DNA from: an uncultured bacterium | GTDB lineage: Bacteria; Planctomycetota; Phycisphaerae; Phycisphaerales; UBA1924 | DNA length: 48,037 nucleotides | Reading direction: 5' to 3' | NCBI GenBank assembly: GCA_903834785.1 | Contig: CAILKP010000099.1 | Span: 1 to 48,037 of the forward strand | Part shown: positions 37,660 to 47,226 of the stretch, piece after piece | Position numbering within the stretch: position 1 is the stretch's first letter | Layout: each line of letters opens with the position of its first letter | Made by a program: the position numbers and the translations under genes | The notes under the pieces: generated by a model | The model's database searches: none | Told to the model about the DNA's origin: nothing | What the model saw: the letters and a program-made list of their open reading frames with translations, nothing else

Positions 37660-37923
37660 GGGCCACCATGGTTGCCCCCCCGCACCCCCGAGAGCAGCTG
37701 TGGCGGCCAGAAGCCAAACGCCACGTACGGCCCCCCGGACTGGGGTTGGCGGTCGCAGGGTGCATCGTCCAGAGTTGCCGTCACGGGTTCCAGGTGCGCA
37801 GGTGCCGAATCTCCGACTAACCCGGTGCGTTGGGCAGCACCGCTCGCCGCACATGCCACCCGGCCCCCGCGCTCACGGTCAGCAACGGAAGAAGTCCGGT
37901 CTTGCCTTGCACTGACCCCTCAC

Positions 37924-38733
37924 TCACGCTGGCTCCTCCCGCTGCGTGTCACTCCGCAGCATGCGCCGTACCACCACGCCCATCAGGGTACTCACACCCA
38001 GCAGCACAATCGCAAACACCGCCAGACTGCGAAGCTCAGCATCATCCGGATCGGCTCCGGCTGACTGCCCGAATCCGCGGCTCACCGCTATCAGGCACAG
38101 CCCGACGCCGCTGCCCACTGAGTTCCAGACAAGGCCGAGACCGGCCGCTCGACCCACTCCCGACGCCCGTGGCGTACCCGCAGCCGGCTCCTCCACCGCG
38201 GCTGGGCTGCCGCATTCCGGGCACGTCGCTGCCGGAGGCAGACCCGTCCGGTCGTACCCGCATTCTCGGCACACCCACGGGCGGCAGCGCCAAATCGCCA
38301 GCCGCAGCGGCGGAAGCAGTGCGATCTCCAGCCCCCGTGCAAACACCAGGCACATCAGCGCGAGCGGGATGATGCCCTCAGCGGCGTACACCGACGTGCC
38401 ACTCAGCGACAGACCGGCCGCAACCAGCAGCCCCGCCGCCGCCAGCACATCCAAGGGTGCCACACGAATCAAGACGAGTAAGTCGTCGGCCATTGCCGGC
38501 CGCCGCGCCAGCGCTCCCGCCACCACCGCTGCCGCAGGAACCAGCACCACCCCGAGAATGCCCGCGTTGAGCAACCAGATCATCAGCCAGTCAGTCAATC
38601 CTCCCCCGTTCCGCACAAACCCGGCGGTGGCCAGCCCCAGCGGCAGGGCCAACGCCACCACCACGGCCCATCCCACAACGCGGCACAACGCGCCAAGCGT
38701 CAGTCGGGTTGGGTGCTCCGCGTGTCGGCTCAT
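37924..38733 (-). CDS. Membrane protein with planctomycete-type zinc ribbon
   Basis: The 269-residue protein has about six membrane segments: four before residue 150 and two after 195. Between them lies a zinc ribbon CRECGYDRTGLPPAATCPEC with two CxxC pairs. This CGYD-LP-CPECG motif is very frequent in planctomycete membrane proteins and its role is unknown. The start at 38733 removes an Arg/Gly-rich extension that does not look coding; the ribosome site is weak. It is the first gene of the minus-strand run ending at the ABC permease and lies 264 bases before gltX. Confidence 0.8.
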   Translation of the reverse strand: MSRHAEHPTRLTLGALCRVVGWAVVVALALPLGLATAGFVRNGGGLTDWLMIWLLNAGILGVVLVPAAAVVAGALARRPAMADDLLVLIRVAPLDVLAAAGLLVAAGLSLSGTSVYAAEGIIPLALMCLVFARGLEIALLPPLRLAIWRCRPWVCRECGYDRTGLPPAATCPECGSPAAVEEPAAGTPRASGVGRAAGLGLVWNSVGSGVGLCLIAVSRGFGQSAGADPDDAELRSLAVFAIVLLGVSTLMGVVVRRMLRSDTQREEPA

Positions 38734-39062
38734 CGAAACGTCGTCCAGATCGCTCGCCTGCGGCCACCCCTGCCGCGGCGTCGCGGAGGCGGGGCCAGCG
38801 TTCCCGGCGGCAGGAGCGTAGAAGCCGCGGCGTCCGCCCCCAGCCGCTCTGGTTCCCGGACTTTCCCGTTTCGGCTCACGCCCCGCCCGCTTCACCCGCC
38901 GCACACGTGCCAAACCGCCAGCCGCAGCCCGTTTTGGCCGACCGGCCTCCATATAAATAGCTTCCGGGGGCCCGACTCTTCACGCCCCGGGTCCGTCTGT
39001 GTCCATACCCCGCATCGGCTCCCCAGCCGGTGTTCCGCCGGTCCGTACGTCAGGAGCTGCCG
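38734..39062. promoter_or_regulatory. Divergent promoter region with a TATAAAT box
   Basis: This 329-base gap separates the zinc-ribbon gene and the mutase gene, which are transcribed away from each other. TATAAAT at 38952-38958 is the clearest AT-rich box in a GC-rich gap and is a candidate -10 for the mutase gene. No good -35 lies 17 bases upstream; GTTTTG is closer than usual. I see no coding frame or RNA gene here. Confidence 0.4.
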
Positions 39063-40898
39063 ATGTCGACGATCCCGAACAACAAGCCCTCGGTCACGAA
39101 CGCTGGCTCACCGGCTGCCGCCAGCAAGAAGACCGGCGTCGACCCCCAGGCAGTCACCATCTCCGGTGTCATCCTCAAGCCCGTCTACGGGTCGGAGAAT
39201 CCGCCCGAGGCACTCAAGAACATCGAGCGTGAGATCCCCACGCCAGGCAAGTTCCCCTACACCCGCGGCCTGTTCCCGCAGGGCTACCGCACCCGCCTCT
39301 GGACCATGCGTCAGTTCGCCGGCTTCGGCTCGGCTGATGACACCAACAAGCGCTTCAAGTACCTCCTGGAGCAGGCCAAGAGCTCCACCGCCGCCAACAC
39401 CGGCCTGAGCACCGCCTTCGACCTGCCCACCCTCATGGGCCGTGACAGCGATGATGCGCTCTCCGCCGGCGAGGTCGGCAAGTGCGGCGTGGCCATCAGC
39501 ACCATCGAGGACATGCACCGCCTTTACGCCGACATTCCCGTCGGCAGCGTCACGGTCAGCCAGACCATCAACGGCCCCGCCGCAGTCATCTGGGCCATGT
39601 ACCTGGCCATGGCCAAGCAGCGCGGGATCGACTGGAACTCCCTGGGCGGCACGCTCCAGAACGACATCCTCAAAGAGTTCCACGCTCAAAACGAGTTCAT
39701 CTACCCGCCCGAGCCCAGCGTCAAGCTCGTCGTCGACACCATCGAGTTCCAGAGCAAGTTCGCCGCCAAGTGGAACAGTGTCTCCATCTCCGGCTACCAC
39801 ATCCGCGAGGCCGGCAGCACCGCCATTCAGGAACTCGCCTTCACCCTGCGCGACGGCATGGAGTACGTCGAGGCCTGCCTTGAGCGCGGCATGGACATCG
39901 ACAGCTTCGCCCCGCGACTGAGCTTCTTCTTCAACAGCCACAACGAGTTCTTCGAGGAGATCTGCAAGCTCCGCGCCGCCCGCCGCATCTGGGCCCGCAT
40001 GATGAAGGACCGCTACCAGGCCAAGAGCGACCGCTCCTGGTTCATGAAGACCCACGTGCAGACCGCCGGCTGCTCGCTGACCGAGCAGCAGCCCATGAAC
40101 AACATCGTCCGCGTGGCCTATCAGGCCATGGCCGCCGTCCTCGGCGGCTGCCAGTCGCTGCACACCGACAGCATGGATGAGACCCTCGGCCTGCCCACCG
40201 AGCAGGCCGTCACCGTCGCCCTCCGCACCCAGCAGATCCTCGCCCACGAAACCGGCGTCACCCGCGTGACCGACCCGCTCGGCGGCAGCTGGTTCGTCGA
40301 GCACCTGACCGATCAGATGGAGTCCGGCGCACTGGACTACATCGCCGATGTCGACGCGATGGGAGCATGGGCCAACGCCCAGGTGCCCGCCGCCCAGACG
40401 GCCAAGGGCGAGGCCCGCCGCGCCGGTGTCTACGCCCCGCGTCAGACCTACGGCCGCGGCGTCGTCAGCGGCATCAACAAGGGCTACTTCCGCCGCCAGA
40501 TCGCCGAAGCCAGCTACCGCTACAGCGAGGAGTGCGAGGCCGGTGACCGCGTCACGGTCGGCGTCAACGCCTACACCGACAACAACGAGACCCGCCCGAT
40601 CGAGATCCTGCAGATCCCCCACACCGTGGAGGTCCAGCAGTGCGAGCGCCTTGCCGCCTTCAAGGCCCGCCGCGATGCCAAGGCCGTCGAGACCGCGCTG
40701 AACAACATCCGCCTTGCCTGCCAGGGCCGCGACTACACCGCGGGCCAGACCGGCATGACGCCCAAGTCCGCCGGCATGGACCCGACAAACGTGATGCCCG
40801 CCCTGATCGATGGCGCCCTTGCCAACTGCACCGTCGGTGAGATGGTTCAGGCCATGGCCGACATCTACGGCCGCTACAGCGGCGGCCCGGAGTGGTGA
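39063..40898 (+). CDS. Methylmalonyl-CoA mutase-type large (catalytic) subunit
   Basis: The 611-residue protein is the TIM-barrel substrate domain of an acyl-CoA mutase: PYTRGLFPQGY and WTMRQFAGFGSADDTNKRF near 80-110, SQTINGPAAVIWAMY, SVSISGYHIREAGSTAIQEL, and RTQQILAHETGVTRVTDPLGGS near 395-415. The cobalamin-binding domain (DxHxxG) is absent, so a separate small subunit must exist elsewhere, as in two-subunit mutases. Whether the substrate is methylmalonyl-, isobutyryl- or another acyl-CoA cannot be settled from the motifs. AGGAG lies 6 bases before the ATG. No epimerase, MeaB chaperone or small-subunit gene is in the window. Confidence 0.93.
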   Translation: MSTIPNNKPSVTNAGSPAAASKKTGVDPQAVTISGVILKPVYGSENPPEALKNIEREIPTPGKFPYTRGLFPQGYRTRLWTMRQFAGFGSADDTNKRFKYLLEQAKSSTAANTGLSTAFDLPTLMGRDSDDALSAGEVGKCGVAISTIEDMHRLYADIPVGSVTVSQTINGPAAVIWAMYLAMAKQRGIDWNSLGGTLQNDILKEFHAQNEFIYPPEPSVKLVVDTIEFQSKFAAKWNSVSISGYHIREAGSTAIQELAFTLRDGMEYVEACLERGMDIDSFAPRLSFFFNSHNEFFEEICKLRAARRIWARMMKDRYQAKSDRSWFMKTHVQTAGCSLTEQQPMNNIVRVAYQAMAAVLGGCQSLHTDSMDETLGLPTEQAVTVALRTQQILAHETGVTRVTDPLGGSWFVEHLTDQMESGALDYIADVDAMGAWANAQVPAAQTAKGEARRAGVYAPRQTYGRGVVSGINKGYFRRQIAEASYRYSEECEAGDRVTVGVNAYTDNNETRPIEILQIPHTVEVQQCERLAAFKARRDAKAVETALNNIRLACQGRDYTAGQTGMTPKSAGMDPTNVMPALIDGALANCTVGEMVQAMADIYGRYSGGPEW

Positions 40899-41023
40899 TC
40901 CCTCCGCTCAGGATCTGACCGCAAGTGAGACATCCCGACCGCCAACGGTGACATCCACCGCGTCTGAACGCAAATAACCGCGTCGGACGTTGCGCGCCCT
41001 GCCGTGAATGTTGGGTAAGCGGG

Positions 41024-41051
41024 TTGTGTCGGGGCCGCCGTGGTGTATTCT
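41024..41051 (+). promoter_or_regulatory. Putative sigma-70-type promoter
   Basis: TTGTGT (41024-41029) and TATTCT (41046-41051) are separated by 16 bases, 54 bases before the start codon of the DNRLRE protein gene. It is a plausible promoter for that gene. Confidence 0.45.
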
Positions 41052-41104
41052 GATCCTCAGAGTTGGCCACCCACGGCCCGCTCAGTAACCAGGAGTCCTG
41101 AGAG

Positions 41105-41866
41105 ATGCTGTCAATCTGCGCCATGCGTGGTGTGTCCGGTCTGGCCGTCGCTGCGGCGGTCGTTGCATTCGCCGGTGTCGCCGCAACTCCGGCCCTCGGC
41201 CAGTCCATCTCTCTGGGTGCCGCGGCAGATAACACGCTGTTTCAGGACACTCTCGGCGGACTGTCCAGCGGCGCGGGTCAGTTCCTCTACGCGGGAACGC
41301 TCAACAACGGCAGCATCCGCCGCGGCGTGGTGCGGTTTGATGTCTCAGCCATTCCGGCTGGCGCAGTGGTCACGGGTGCAACCCTGCGGCTTCACATGAG
41401 CCGTTCGGTCTCCAGCGGCGAAGAGATCGGCCTTCACCGGATGACACGCTCCTGGGGCGAGGCCGGGTCAAACTCCGGCCAGAGCGGCGCTGGCGCGCCG
41501 GCCCAGGCGGGTGATGCCACCTGGCTGCACGCATTCTCCGGTGGTGCGACCTGGACCAACGCCGGCGGCGACTTCGTGTCAGCTGCCAGTGCAACGACCA
41601 TCGTCGGTGGCGAGGCCTTCTACACCTGGTCGAGCTCGGACCTGATCGCCGATGTCCAGTCCTGGGTGAGCGGCGGCGGGAACTTCGGCTGGGCGGTGCT
41701 CGGTAACGAGTTGATCGGCCAGACCGTCAAGCGTTTCGACTCGCGTGAGAATTCAAACGCGAGCTTCCGCCCCGATCTGACCATCACTTACGTCATCCCC
41801 GCCCCGGGCACCGCGCTGGTCGCTGGCGCGGGCCTGGCCCTTGTGGCTCGCCGCCGCCGCCGGTGA
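41105..41866 (+). CDS. Secreted DNRLRE-domain protein with PEP-CTERM-like tail
   Basis: The 253-residue protein has a signal peptide (about 1-33, ending ATPALGQ) and a beta-sandwich of the DNRLRE type: DNTLFQ, GVVRFDVSAIPAGAVVTGATLRLH (across two strands), WTNAGGDF, then FGWAVLGNE with the final DSRENSNASFRPDLTITY. It ends with PAPGTALVAGAGLALVARRRRR: a Pro-containing motif, a hydrophobic helix and a basic tail, the form taken by PEP-CTERM sorting signals in planctomycetes. It is presumably exported and processed by an exosortase encoded elsewhere. AGGAG lies 9 bases before the ATG. Confidence 0.88.
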   Translation: MLSICAMRGVSGLAVAAAVVAFAGVAATPALGQSISLGAAADNTLFQDTLGGLSSGAGQFLYAGTLNNGSIRRGVVRFDVSAIPAGAVVTGATLRLHMSRSVSSGEEIGLHRMTRSWGEAGSNSGQSGAGAPAQAGDATWLHAFSGGATWTNAGGDFVSAASATTIVGGEAFYTWSSSDLIADVQSWVSGGGNFGWAVLGNELIGQTVKRFDSRENSNASFRPDLTITYVIPAPGTALVAGAGLALVARRRRR

Positions 41867-42068
41867 GCACCTTTGCCACGCCGCCATCCGGCGGGGGGAA
41901 CGGGGTGGTGATTCAGGTAATCTACGCAGTTGGGGGAAATTTACTGAATCACGCTGGCATCCTGCCGCGGATGTGCGATAGTTGTTCGACGGAATCAGCA
42001 CTCCACGGTGCCTCCGGGACAGATGGACCTTCGGTTGGCGGTTGCCCACCCCGCCGGAGACGACCCGC

Positions 42069-43694
42069 ATGAGTCAACTTACGGATTCGTTTGACGGCCG
42101 CCACGACGTGCGGCCGGAGCGCAGCAATCCCGTCGATTCCAGCCGCCGGGTGCTTCTGCGCTCGGTTGGCCGGGCGTTCGGAACCGCCGCCGCCGTCGCG
42201 GGAAGCTCCGCCGTACTCACCCGGCCCGCCCGCGCAGTCCCGACTGTCGCGGCCGATGTGGACCCAGGTGCGCTTGGTGCGAAACTGATCGGCCGCATCA
42301 CCTACGGCATCACAGCCGAGGAACTCACACGTTTCAATCAGCTCGGCTACGAGGGATACCTCGAGTATCACCTCAACTACACCGCCATCAACGACAACTA
42401 CGCCGAGAACCGGCTGACCGGCGCTGTGGCGGGTATCCCCGCCATGACCACGCTCTGGCTCACGGGCGAACAGATCTACGCGCTGGCAAACCCCACGCTG
42501 CAGGTCAACGAGCTCATCGAAGCGCTGATCGTTCGTGCGGTCTACGGCAAACGCCAGCTGTTCGAGAAGATGGTCGAGTTCTGGACCGACCACTTCAACC
42601 TGGATGTCAACACCGGCAGCGTCGCGCAGTTCAAGACGCTCGACGACCGCGAGGTGATCCGCGCCAACGCCATGGGCAACTTCGGCACGCTGCTCAACGC
42701 CTCGGCACGCTCGCCGGCGATGCTCTACTACCTCAACAACGATCTCAACACCGTCAGCGGCCCCAATGAGAACTACGCCCGCGAGCTGCTCGAGCTTCAC
42801 ACGCTCTCGCCCGCCGCCGGCTACACCCAGGCCGATGTGATCGCCGTGGCCCGGGCCCTGACCGGCTGGACCCGCTACGGCAGCACCACCACGCCGAGCA
42901 ATCTGCGGATGACCTTCCGTTACAACGACGCGGTGCACGACCGCGGCATCAAGACGCTCTCGCCGCTGTTCAATCTCAGCGGCAGCGGACCGGTGACACT
43001 GCCGGCCAACCAGCCACCTCTCAAGGATGGCCAGGACGTGCTGGACATCCTGGTCCGCCATCCCGCCACGGCCGAGTTCATCTCCACAAAGCTCTGCCGC
43101 CGATTCATCGGTGAGGACTGCCCGGCATCAGTCATCGCGACCGTCAAGGCGGCGTACCTCAACAACGGTGCCGGCGTGGTCGGTGATATCAAGGCCATGC
43201 TCCGTGCCATGCTGCGGCCCAACGTCGTCTACACCGCCACGCCCCGGTGGAAGCGGCCGTTCCACCTGTTCATGTCGATGCTGCGGGCCATACCGGTGTC
43301 AATCATGACCACCGGTTCGCTGCGAACCCGGCTGACCACTGCCGGGCACAGGCCCTACAGCTGGGGCCCGCCCGACGGCTACCCCGACACGCTGGAGTAC
43401 TGGGGCGGGCAGCAACTACCCCGCTGGAACTTCGCCTTCGAGCTCGTACCCACGACCGGGTTGACCGGCGGCAGCATCGGCGGAGTCACCTCCGACATCG
43501 GGGCCATGCTCGGCGGTGTCAGCTCCAGCAATGAGATCCTCGATCGCATCAATCAGTATCTCTTCCGCGGTGAGATGAGCGATGCGACACGGACGCGGAT
43601 CAACGAGTACCTGGCCACCACAACGCTGACCCAGCAGTACCGCAACGAGTCTGTCGCACTCGCGCTCGCCAGTCCCGACTTTCAGTGGTACTAG
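42069..43694 (+). CDS. DUF1800 domain protein, probable Tat substrate
   Basis: The 541-residue protein has a twin-arginine-like signal (SSRRVLLRSVGRAFG near 24-38) and then the DUF1800 pattern: LIGRITYGITAEELTRF, a central FEKMVEFWTDHFNLD, NENYARELLELHTLS, ARALTGWTRYG, and the end SVALALASPDFQWY. DUF1800 proteins are exported, very common in planctomycetes and nearly always encoded just before a DUF1501 protein, as here; their activity is unknown. GGAGA lies 8 bases before the ATG. The DUF1501 gene follows after 81 bases. Confidence 0.93.
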   Translation: MSQLTDSFDGRHDVRPERSNPVDSSRRVLLRSVGRAFGTAAAVAGSSAVLTRPARAVPTVAADVDPGALGAKLIGRITYGITAEELTRFNQLGYEGYLEYHLNYTAINDNYAENRLTGAVAGIPAMTTLWLTGEQIYALANPTLQVNELIEALIVRAVYGKRQLFEKMVEFWTDHFNLDVNTGSVAQFKTLDDREVIRANAMGNFGTLLNASARSPAMLYYLNNDLNTVSGPNENYARELLELHTLSPAAGYTQADVIAVARALTGWTRYGSTTTPSNLRMTFRYNDAVHDRGIKTLSPLFNLSGSGPVTLPANQPPLKDGQDVLDILVRHPATAEFISTKLCRRFIGEDCPASVIATVKAAYLNNGAGVVGDIKAMLRAMLRPNVVYTATPRWKRPFHLFMSMLRAIPVSIMTTGSLRTRLTTAGHRPYSWGPPDGYPDTLEYWGGQQLPRWNFAFELVPTTGLTGGSIGGVTSDIGAMLGGVSSSNEILDRINQYLFRGEMSDATRTRINEYLATTTLTQQYRNESVALALASPDFQWY

Positions 43695-43775
43695 CCCCGA
43701 GCCACCCCCGCGACAGCAACGCCCGCACCCGAACCAAGCACGAAAGCCCCGCCACCACGGCGGACGGAGCACTCC

Positions 43776-45227
43776 ATGATCGAGCACACAGCCTGTGATG
43801 AGTTTATCGCCCTTTCGCGACGCCGCTTCCTGGCGGCCTCCGGCACCGCCGCGGCCGTGCTTGCTGCGGCCCCGGCATGGCTGCCGCGGGTCGCCATGGC
43901 CCGTGAGTACCGATCCGCGGCGCAGGACGTGGTCATCCAGGTCTTCCTGCGTGGCGCGTGCGATGGGCTGTCAGTCGTGGTGCCGTTCAACGAACCGCGG
44001 TACATCTCGGCTCGCCCGAACCTGGCCATGCTGCCCTTTGATTCCGGCACCGACCCGGCCCGACGCGTGCTCGACCTCATCGGCACCTCCGGCAGCGATT
44101 CCAATGGCAACAGCCTCGCCTCCGCCGCCAGTTCCACCGCACCCGGCGGGCGCGTCTTCTTCGGCCTGCACCCCGCGCTGTCGGGCCTCATGCCGGCCTG
44201 GAGCGACGGCAAGCTGCTGCTGCTGCAGGCCGCCGGCATGACCAACGCAAGCAAGTCGCACTTCGATGCCCAGCGGTCCATGGAGGTGGCGCGGCTCAAC
44301 GATCCAACCCTCTCAACCGGATGGCTCGGCCGGCATCTCGCGTCAGTAGATCCGATGCGGGCCGATGCACTCGTCCGGGCAATCGGCATCACCGACGGTC
44401 TCCCGCGCTCGCTTGTTGGCAGCCCCAAGGCGGTGCCCGTGCCGGAACTGGCCAACGGGACGGGCACCCCGCCGGCACTGACCAACTTCACGGGCTACGG
44501 CCTCAAGGGGCCGAGCAACTCGCGTCTCAACCGTCAGCGCGTGATGGGTGACCTCTACACACCGGCAGGTGACCCGGTGGCCGCCGCGGCGATGAGCACG
44601 CTCAGCACCATCACGCTGCTCAACCAGATCGGTGCGGCCGGTTACGCCGCAGCCGCCGGGGTTGTGTACCCGACCAACTCAATCGGCAACTCGATGAAGT
44701 CCGCCGCCGCACTGATTAACGCGGACGTCGGCGTTGAGGCAATCGCCATCGATTACTCGGGCTGGGACACGCACGCCAACCAGGGCACGCCGGTGTCGGT
44801 CACCGGTCCGGGCACGACCACGGGCGGCATCATCCCCGGCAGCAGCATGTACAACACCATGGCGGCCATCGGCAACGCCATCGGCGCCTTCTACGCCGAC
44901 ATCATCGCCGGGCGAGGTCGAAATGTGACGGTGGTGATCATCAGCGAGTTCGGCCGGCGCGTCGGTGAGAACGGCACCATCGGCACCGACCACGGTTACG
45001 GCAACGTCATGCTCTGCCTGGGACAGGCCATCCGCGGCGGGCGAGTGCTGACCAACTGGCCGGGACTCTCGACCAACCCGGCCCTGGTGCCGACGAACAT
45101 GGACCTCGGAGTCACCATCGATTACCGGGACATCCTGGCCGAGATTGTTCAGCAGCGTCTGGGGAACCCCGACCTGGCGACCGTGTTTCCTTCTTTCACG
45201 CCGACTTTCCGAGGAGTGCTGCTGTGA
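43776..45227 (+). CDS. DUF1501 domain protein, Tat substrate
   Basis: The 483-residue protein has a Tat signal with SRRRFLAAS (14-22), a hydrophobic stretch and AMA before the mature start. The body shows the DUF1501 (sulfatase-like fold) features: VVIQVFLRGACDGLSVVVP, FGLHPALSGLMPAW, SHFDAQRSME, GWDTHANQG and VVIISEFGRRVGENGTIGTDHGYG. The alkaline-phosphatase-like fold suggests a hydrolase, unproven. GGAGC lies 6 bases before the ATG. Its stop overlaps the GTG start of the next gene. Confidence 0.93.
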   Translation: MIEHTACDEFIALSRRRFLAASGTAAAVLAAAPAWLPRVAMAREYRSAAQDVVIQVFLRGACDGLSVVVPFNEPRYISARPNLAMLPFDSGTDPARRVLDLIGTSGSDSNGNSLASAASSTAPGGRVFFGLHPALSGLMPAWSDGKLLLLQAAGMTNASKSHFDAQRSMEVARLNDPTLSTGWLGRHLASVDPMRADALVRAIGITDGLPRSLVGSPKAVPVPELANGTGTPPALTNFTGYGLKGPSNSRLNRQRVMGDLYTPAGDPVAAAAMSTLSTITLLNQIGAAGYAAAAGVVYPTNSIGNSMKSAAALINADVGVEAIAIDYSGWDTHANQGTPVSVTGPGTTTGGIIPGSSMYNTMAAIGNAIGAFYADIIAGRGRNVTVVIISEFGRRVGENGTIGTDHGYGNVMLCLGQAIRGGRVLTNWPGLSTNPALVPTNMDLGVTIDYRDILAEIVQQRLGNPDLATVFPSFTPTFRGVLL

Positions 45228-46285
45228 AGCAAACAGTCCACGTACCCACGATGACGTCGCTGACCGCAAGCGGAATCGCTTCCGTGTTGCTCCTCGCCTC
45301 CGCCGCCATGGCGGATCCGCTCTACAGCAACGGCAGCGAGAACCCGGCCGAACCTGGTATCGCAACCGGTGCGGTCTCTGACAGTGGTGTCGCCGCCCCC
45401 GCAGGTGCCTTCTTCAGTGAGGTGCCCAAGTACTCCGTCGTCGAGGCCAACGCCATCGCCGGCTTCGCCTGCAACAACGCCGGCGGCATTGCTGGCATGA
45501 TCGAACCCTTCCGCTTCGCCGATGACTTCATCCTCAGCGGCGGCGGACGCTGGCGGATCTCCGGCTTCTCCGTGTTCGCCTACCAGCCCGGCGCCGGTGC
45601 GGCGTCCCCCTTCGATTCCGTTGTACTCCGGATCTGGAACGGCCCCCCCGACGCGCCGGCCTCCTCGGTGATCGCCGGCGATCTGGCCACCAACCGGCTG
45701 AGTGCCGCCGTGCCCCTGAACGTCTACCGGATCTTCAACAGCGTCGTCGGGCCGATGCCCATGCCTCCGACAACCGATCGCCGGATGTGGCGGCTTGATC
45801 TCAGCGTGCCGCAGGGACTGCTGCTCAGCAGCGGGTCATACTGGCTGGAATGGCAGGTTCGCGGCAGCGATCCCGAGGCCGAGATCTTCTGCCCGCCGAT
45901 TGTCACGCCAGGCTCTCGCGGGCGTGCCGGGGCCAACGCCATGCAGTTGCGGGCCGGTGTACTCGGCGGGCAATGGGTGCCGCTGATTGATCTTGGCAAG
46001 CCCAGCGCGGTCGCGGATGTCGCTCAGGAACTCCCATTCATGATCGCCGGCGGCATCGGCTGCACCGCCGACATCGGCGGCGGCGGTCCCAACGCTGACC
46101 AGCCCGACGGAACCATCGACGGTTCGGACTTCATCTTGTTCATCAACTCATTTGCGATCGGTGATGCAACCGTCGACCCGATGGCCGATGTCGCCGGTGG
46201 CGGCCCCAACGCCGATCAGCCCGACGGAACCATCGACGGCACCGACTTCATTGAGTTCATCAACGCCTTCGCCGCAGGATGCTGA
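45224..46285 (+). CDS. Secreted protein with two C-terminal GC-type dockerin repeats
   Basis: The 353-residue protein starts with GTG overlapping the DUF1501 stop (GTGA), with GAGGAG 7 bases upstream, so it is coupled. It has a signal peptide (about 1-31) and a beta-rich body (32-280) that I do not recognise, with PFRFADDFIL and WRISGFSVFAYQ typical of planctomycete surface proteins. At the end come two copies of GGGGPNADQPDGTIDGSDF/ADVAGGGPNADQPDGTIDGTDF-type loops, each followed by an FI-FIN-FA helix, ending in AAGC. These are the GC-type dockerin repeats of Phycisphaerae; the terminal Gly-Cys suggests a sorting or anchoring signal. A relic of the same tail lies at 6428-6507. Confidence 0.88.
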   Translation: MKQTVHVPTMTSLTASGIASVLLLASAAMADPLYSNGSENPAEPGIATGAVSDSGVAAPAGAFFSEVPKYSVVEANAIAGFACNNAGGIAGMIEPFRFADDFILSGGGRWRISGFSVFAYQPGAGAASPFDSVVLRIWNGPPDAPASSVIAGDLATNRLSAAVPLNVYRIFNSVVGPMPMPPTTDRRMWRLDLSVPQGLLLSSGSYWLEWQVRGSDPEAEIFCPPIVTPGSRGRAGANAMQLRAGVLGGQWVPLIDLGKPSAVADVAQELPFMIAGGIGCTADIGGGGPNADQPDGTIDGSDFILFINSFAIGDATVDPMADVAGGGPNADQPDGTIDGTDFIEFINAFAAGC

Positions 46286-46330
46286 GGCAGGCTCGAGGCT
46301 GTGCCGCGGCCGGGTGAGTTGCCCGCTGCG

Positions 46331-47065
46331 TCAGACCCGCCAGGGATATGCAGGCAGATCCGCCCGGCTGAAGGGCTGGAAGTGGTCCCACGCGCGCTGG
46401 TGTGCCTTGCCATTGTTTCGGAACGCCACCAGCCGTGCACCCGGGCCCTCCGGATCAAAGAGCTCCAGATCAACCTTCCAGTTGGTCGTGCAGAACGCCA
46501 GAGCGGTCTGCACCGCAGGCATCCAGTGGTCGTCCAGGACGATCAGTCCGTCCGGTTTAACCAGCCGGATCGCAAAGAAGAGGTCGATGATGACGCCATC
46601 AAAGACGTGGCTGCCGTCAACAAAGGCAAAGTCAAAGCGTCTGCCGGCGCTGTACAGCTCGGCCAGCGCCACCGCGGAGTCCTTCGGCATCACCGTTGAG
46701 ATGTCACGAGCACTGGCATCGAGAATCGACTGCCGTCCGGCGTAATCGCGCTCGGCCTGGGCATAGTCCATCGTGGTGTGGTGAACATCTCCGCCGACGG
46801 TGAGAATCCCCTCGATGATGGCCAGCGATGAGAGCCCCAGTCCGAGTCCGACCTCCAGGGTCCGCCGGGCCTGCTCACGGATCACCAGATCACGAAGGAA
46901 GTCGCCCGACGGCTGCGTGATGCCCGTCGGCCAGATATCCAGCTGCTTGCCCGAACGGCCGGTGACAAACTTGCGGGAATAGATCGCCTGCCGATGCTGC
47001 CGCACACGCTCCCGGAGCGGTGCGGGGTCGGTGGTAGTCGGAGTCACGGCGGCAGGCGCAGTCAT
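46331..47065 (-). CDS. Class I SAM-dependent methyltransferase
   Basis: The 244-residue protein has motif I TLEVGLGLGLSSLAI, a motif II acidic region (TMDYAQAERDY), and FDFAFVDGSHVFDGVIIDLFFAIRL-type sequence with DGSH, followed by LVKPDGLIVLDDHW. This is the Methyltransf_24 pattern, found in methyltransferases of sugars, antibiotics and small molecules; the substrate is unknown. The start at 47065 has AGGG close upstream; the frame runs on to 47155. It lies directly downstream of the 16S gene on the same strand, separated from it by a terminator, so it is probably transcribed independently. Confidence 0.88.
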   Translation of the reverse strand: MTAPAAVTPTTTDPAPLRERVRQHRQAIYSRKFVTGRSGKQLDIWPTGITQPSGDFLRDLVIREQARRTLEVGLGLGLSSLAIIEGILTVGGDVHHTTMDYAQAERDYAGRQSILDASARDISTVMPKDSAVALAELYSAGRRFDFAFVDGSHVFDGVIIDLFFAIRLVKPDGLIVLDDHWMPAVQTALAFCTTNWKVDLELFDPEGPGARLVAFRNNGKAHQRAWDHFQPFSRADLPAYPWRV

Positions 47066-47226
47066 GACCCTGTTGTCGGCGATCGCCCACGCCTGGGACA
47101 AGGGCAAAGGCCCCAGAGCCAGCGGGCCAGGCTGGGGTCCGGAGCGTGTCAGCACCGGAGTTCAGCCCCACGTGAGAACCATCGCCCGCCAGAGTGGGCA
47201 GTGGGGGGAAAGGAAAACGCTGGGCC

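Noticed and set aside
36610..38064. 484-codon plus-strand open frame
   Set aside because: It is the antisense of gltX running into intergenic DNA; it has no recognisable domain.
39108..40622. 504-codon minus-strand open frame rich in Gly, Val and Asp
   Set aside because: It is the antisense of the mutase gene, with composition set by the codons of the real gene.
41881..41894. CCGCC-ATCC-GGCGG hairpin after the DNRLRE gene as a terminator
   Set aside because: The stem has five pairs and is followed by G and A rather than T.
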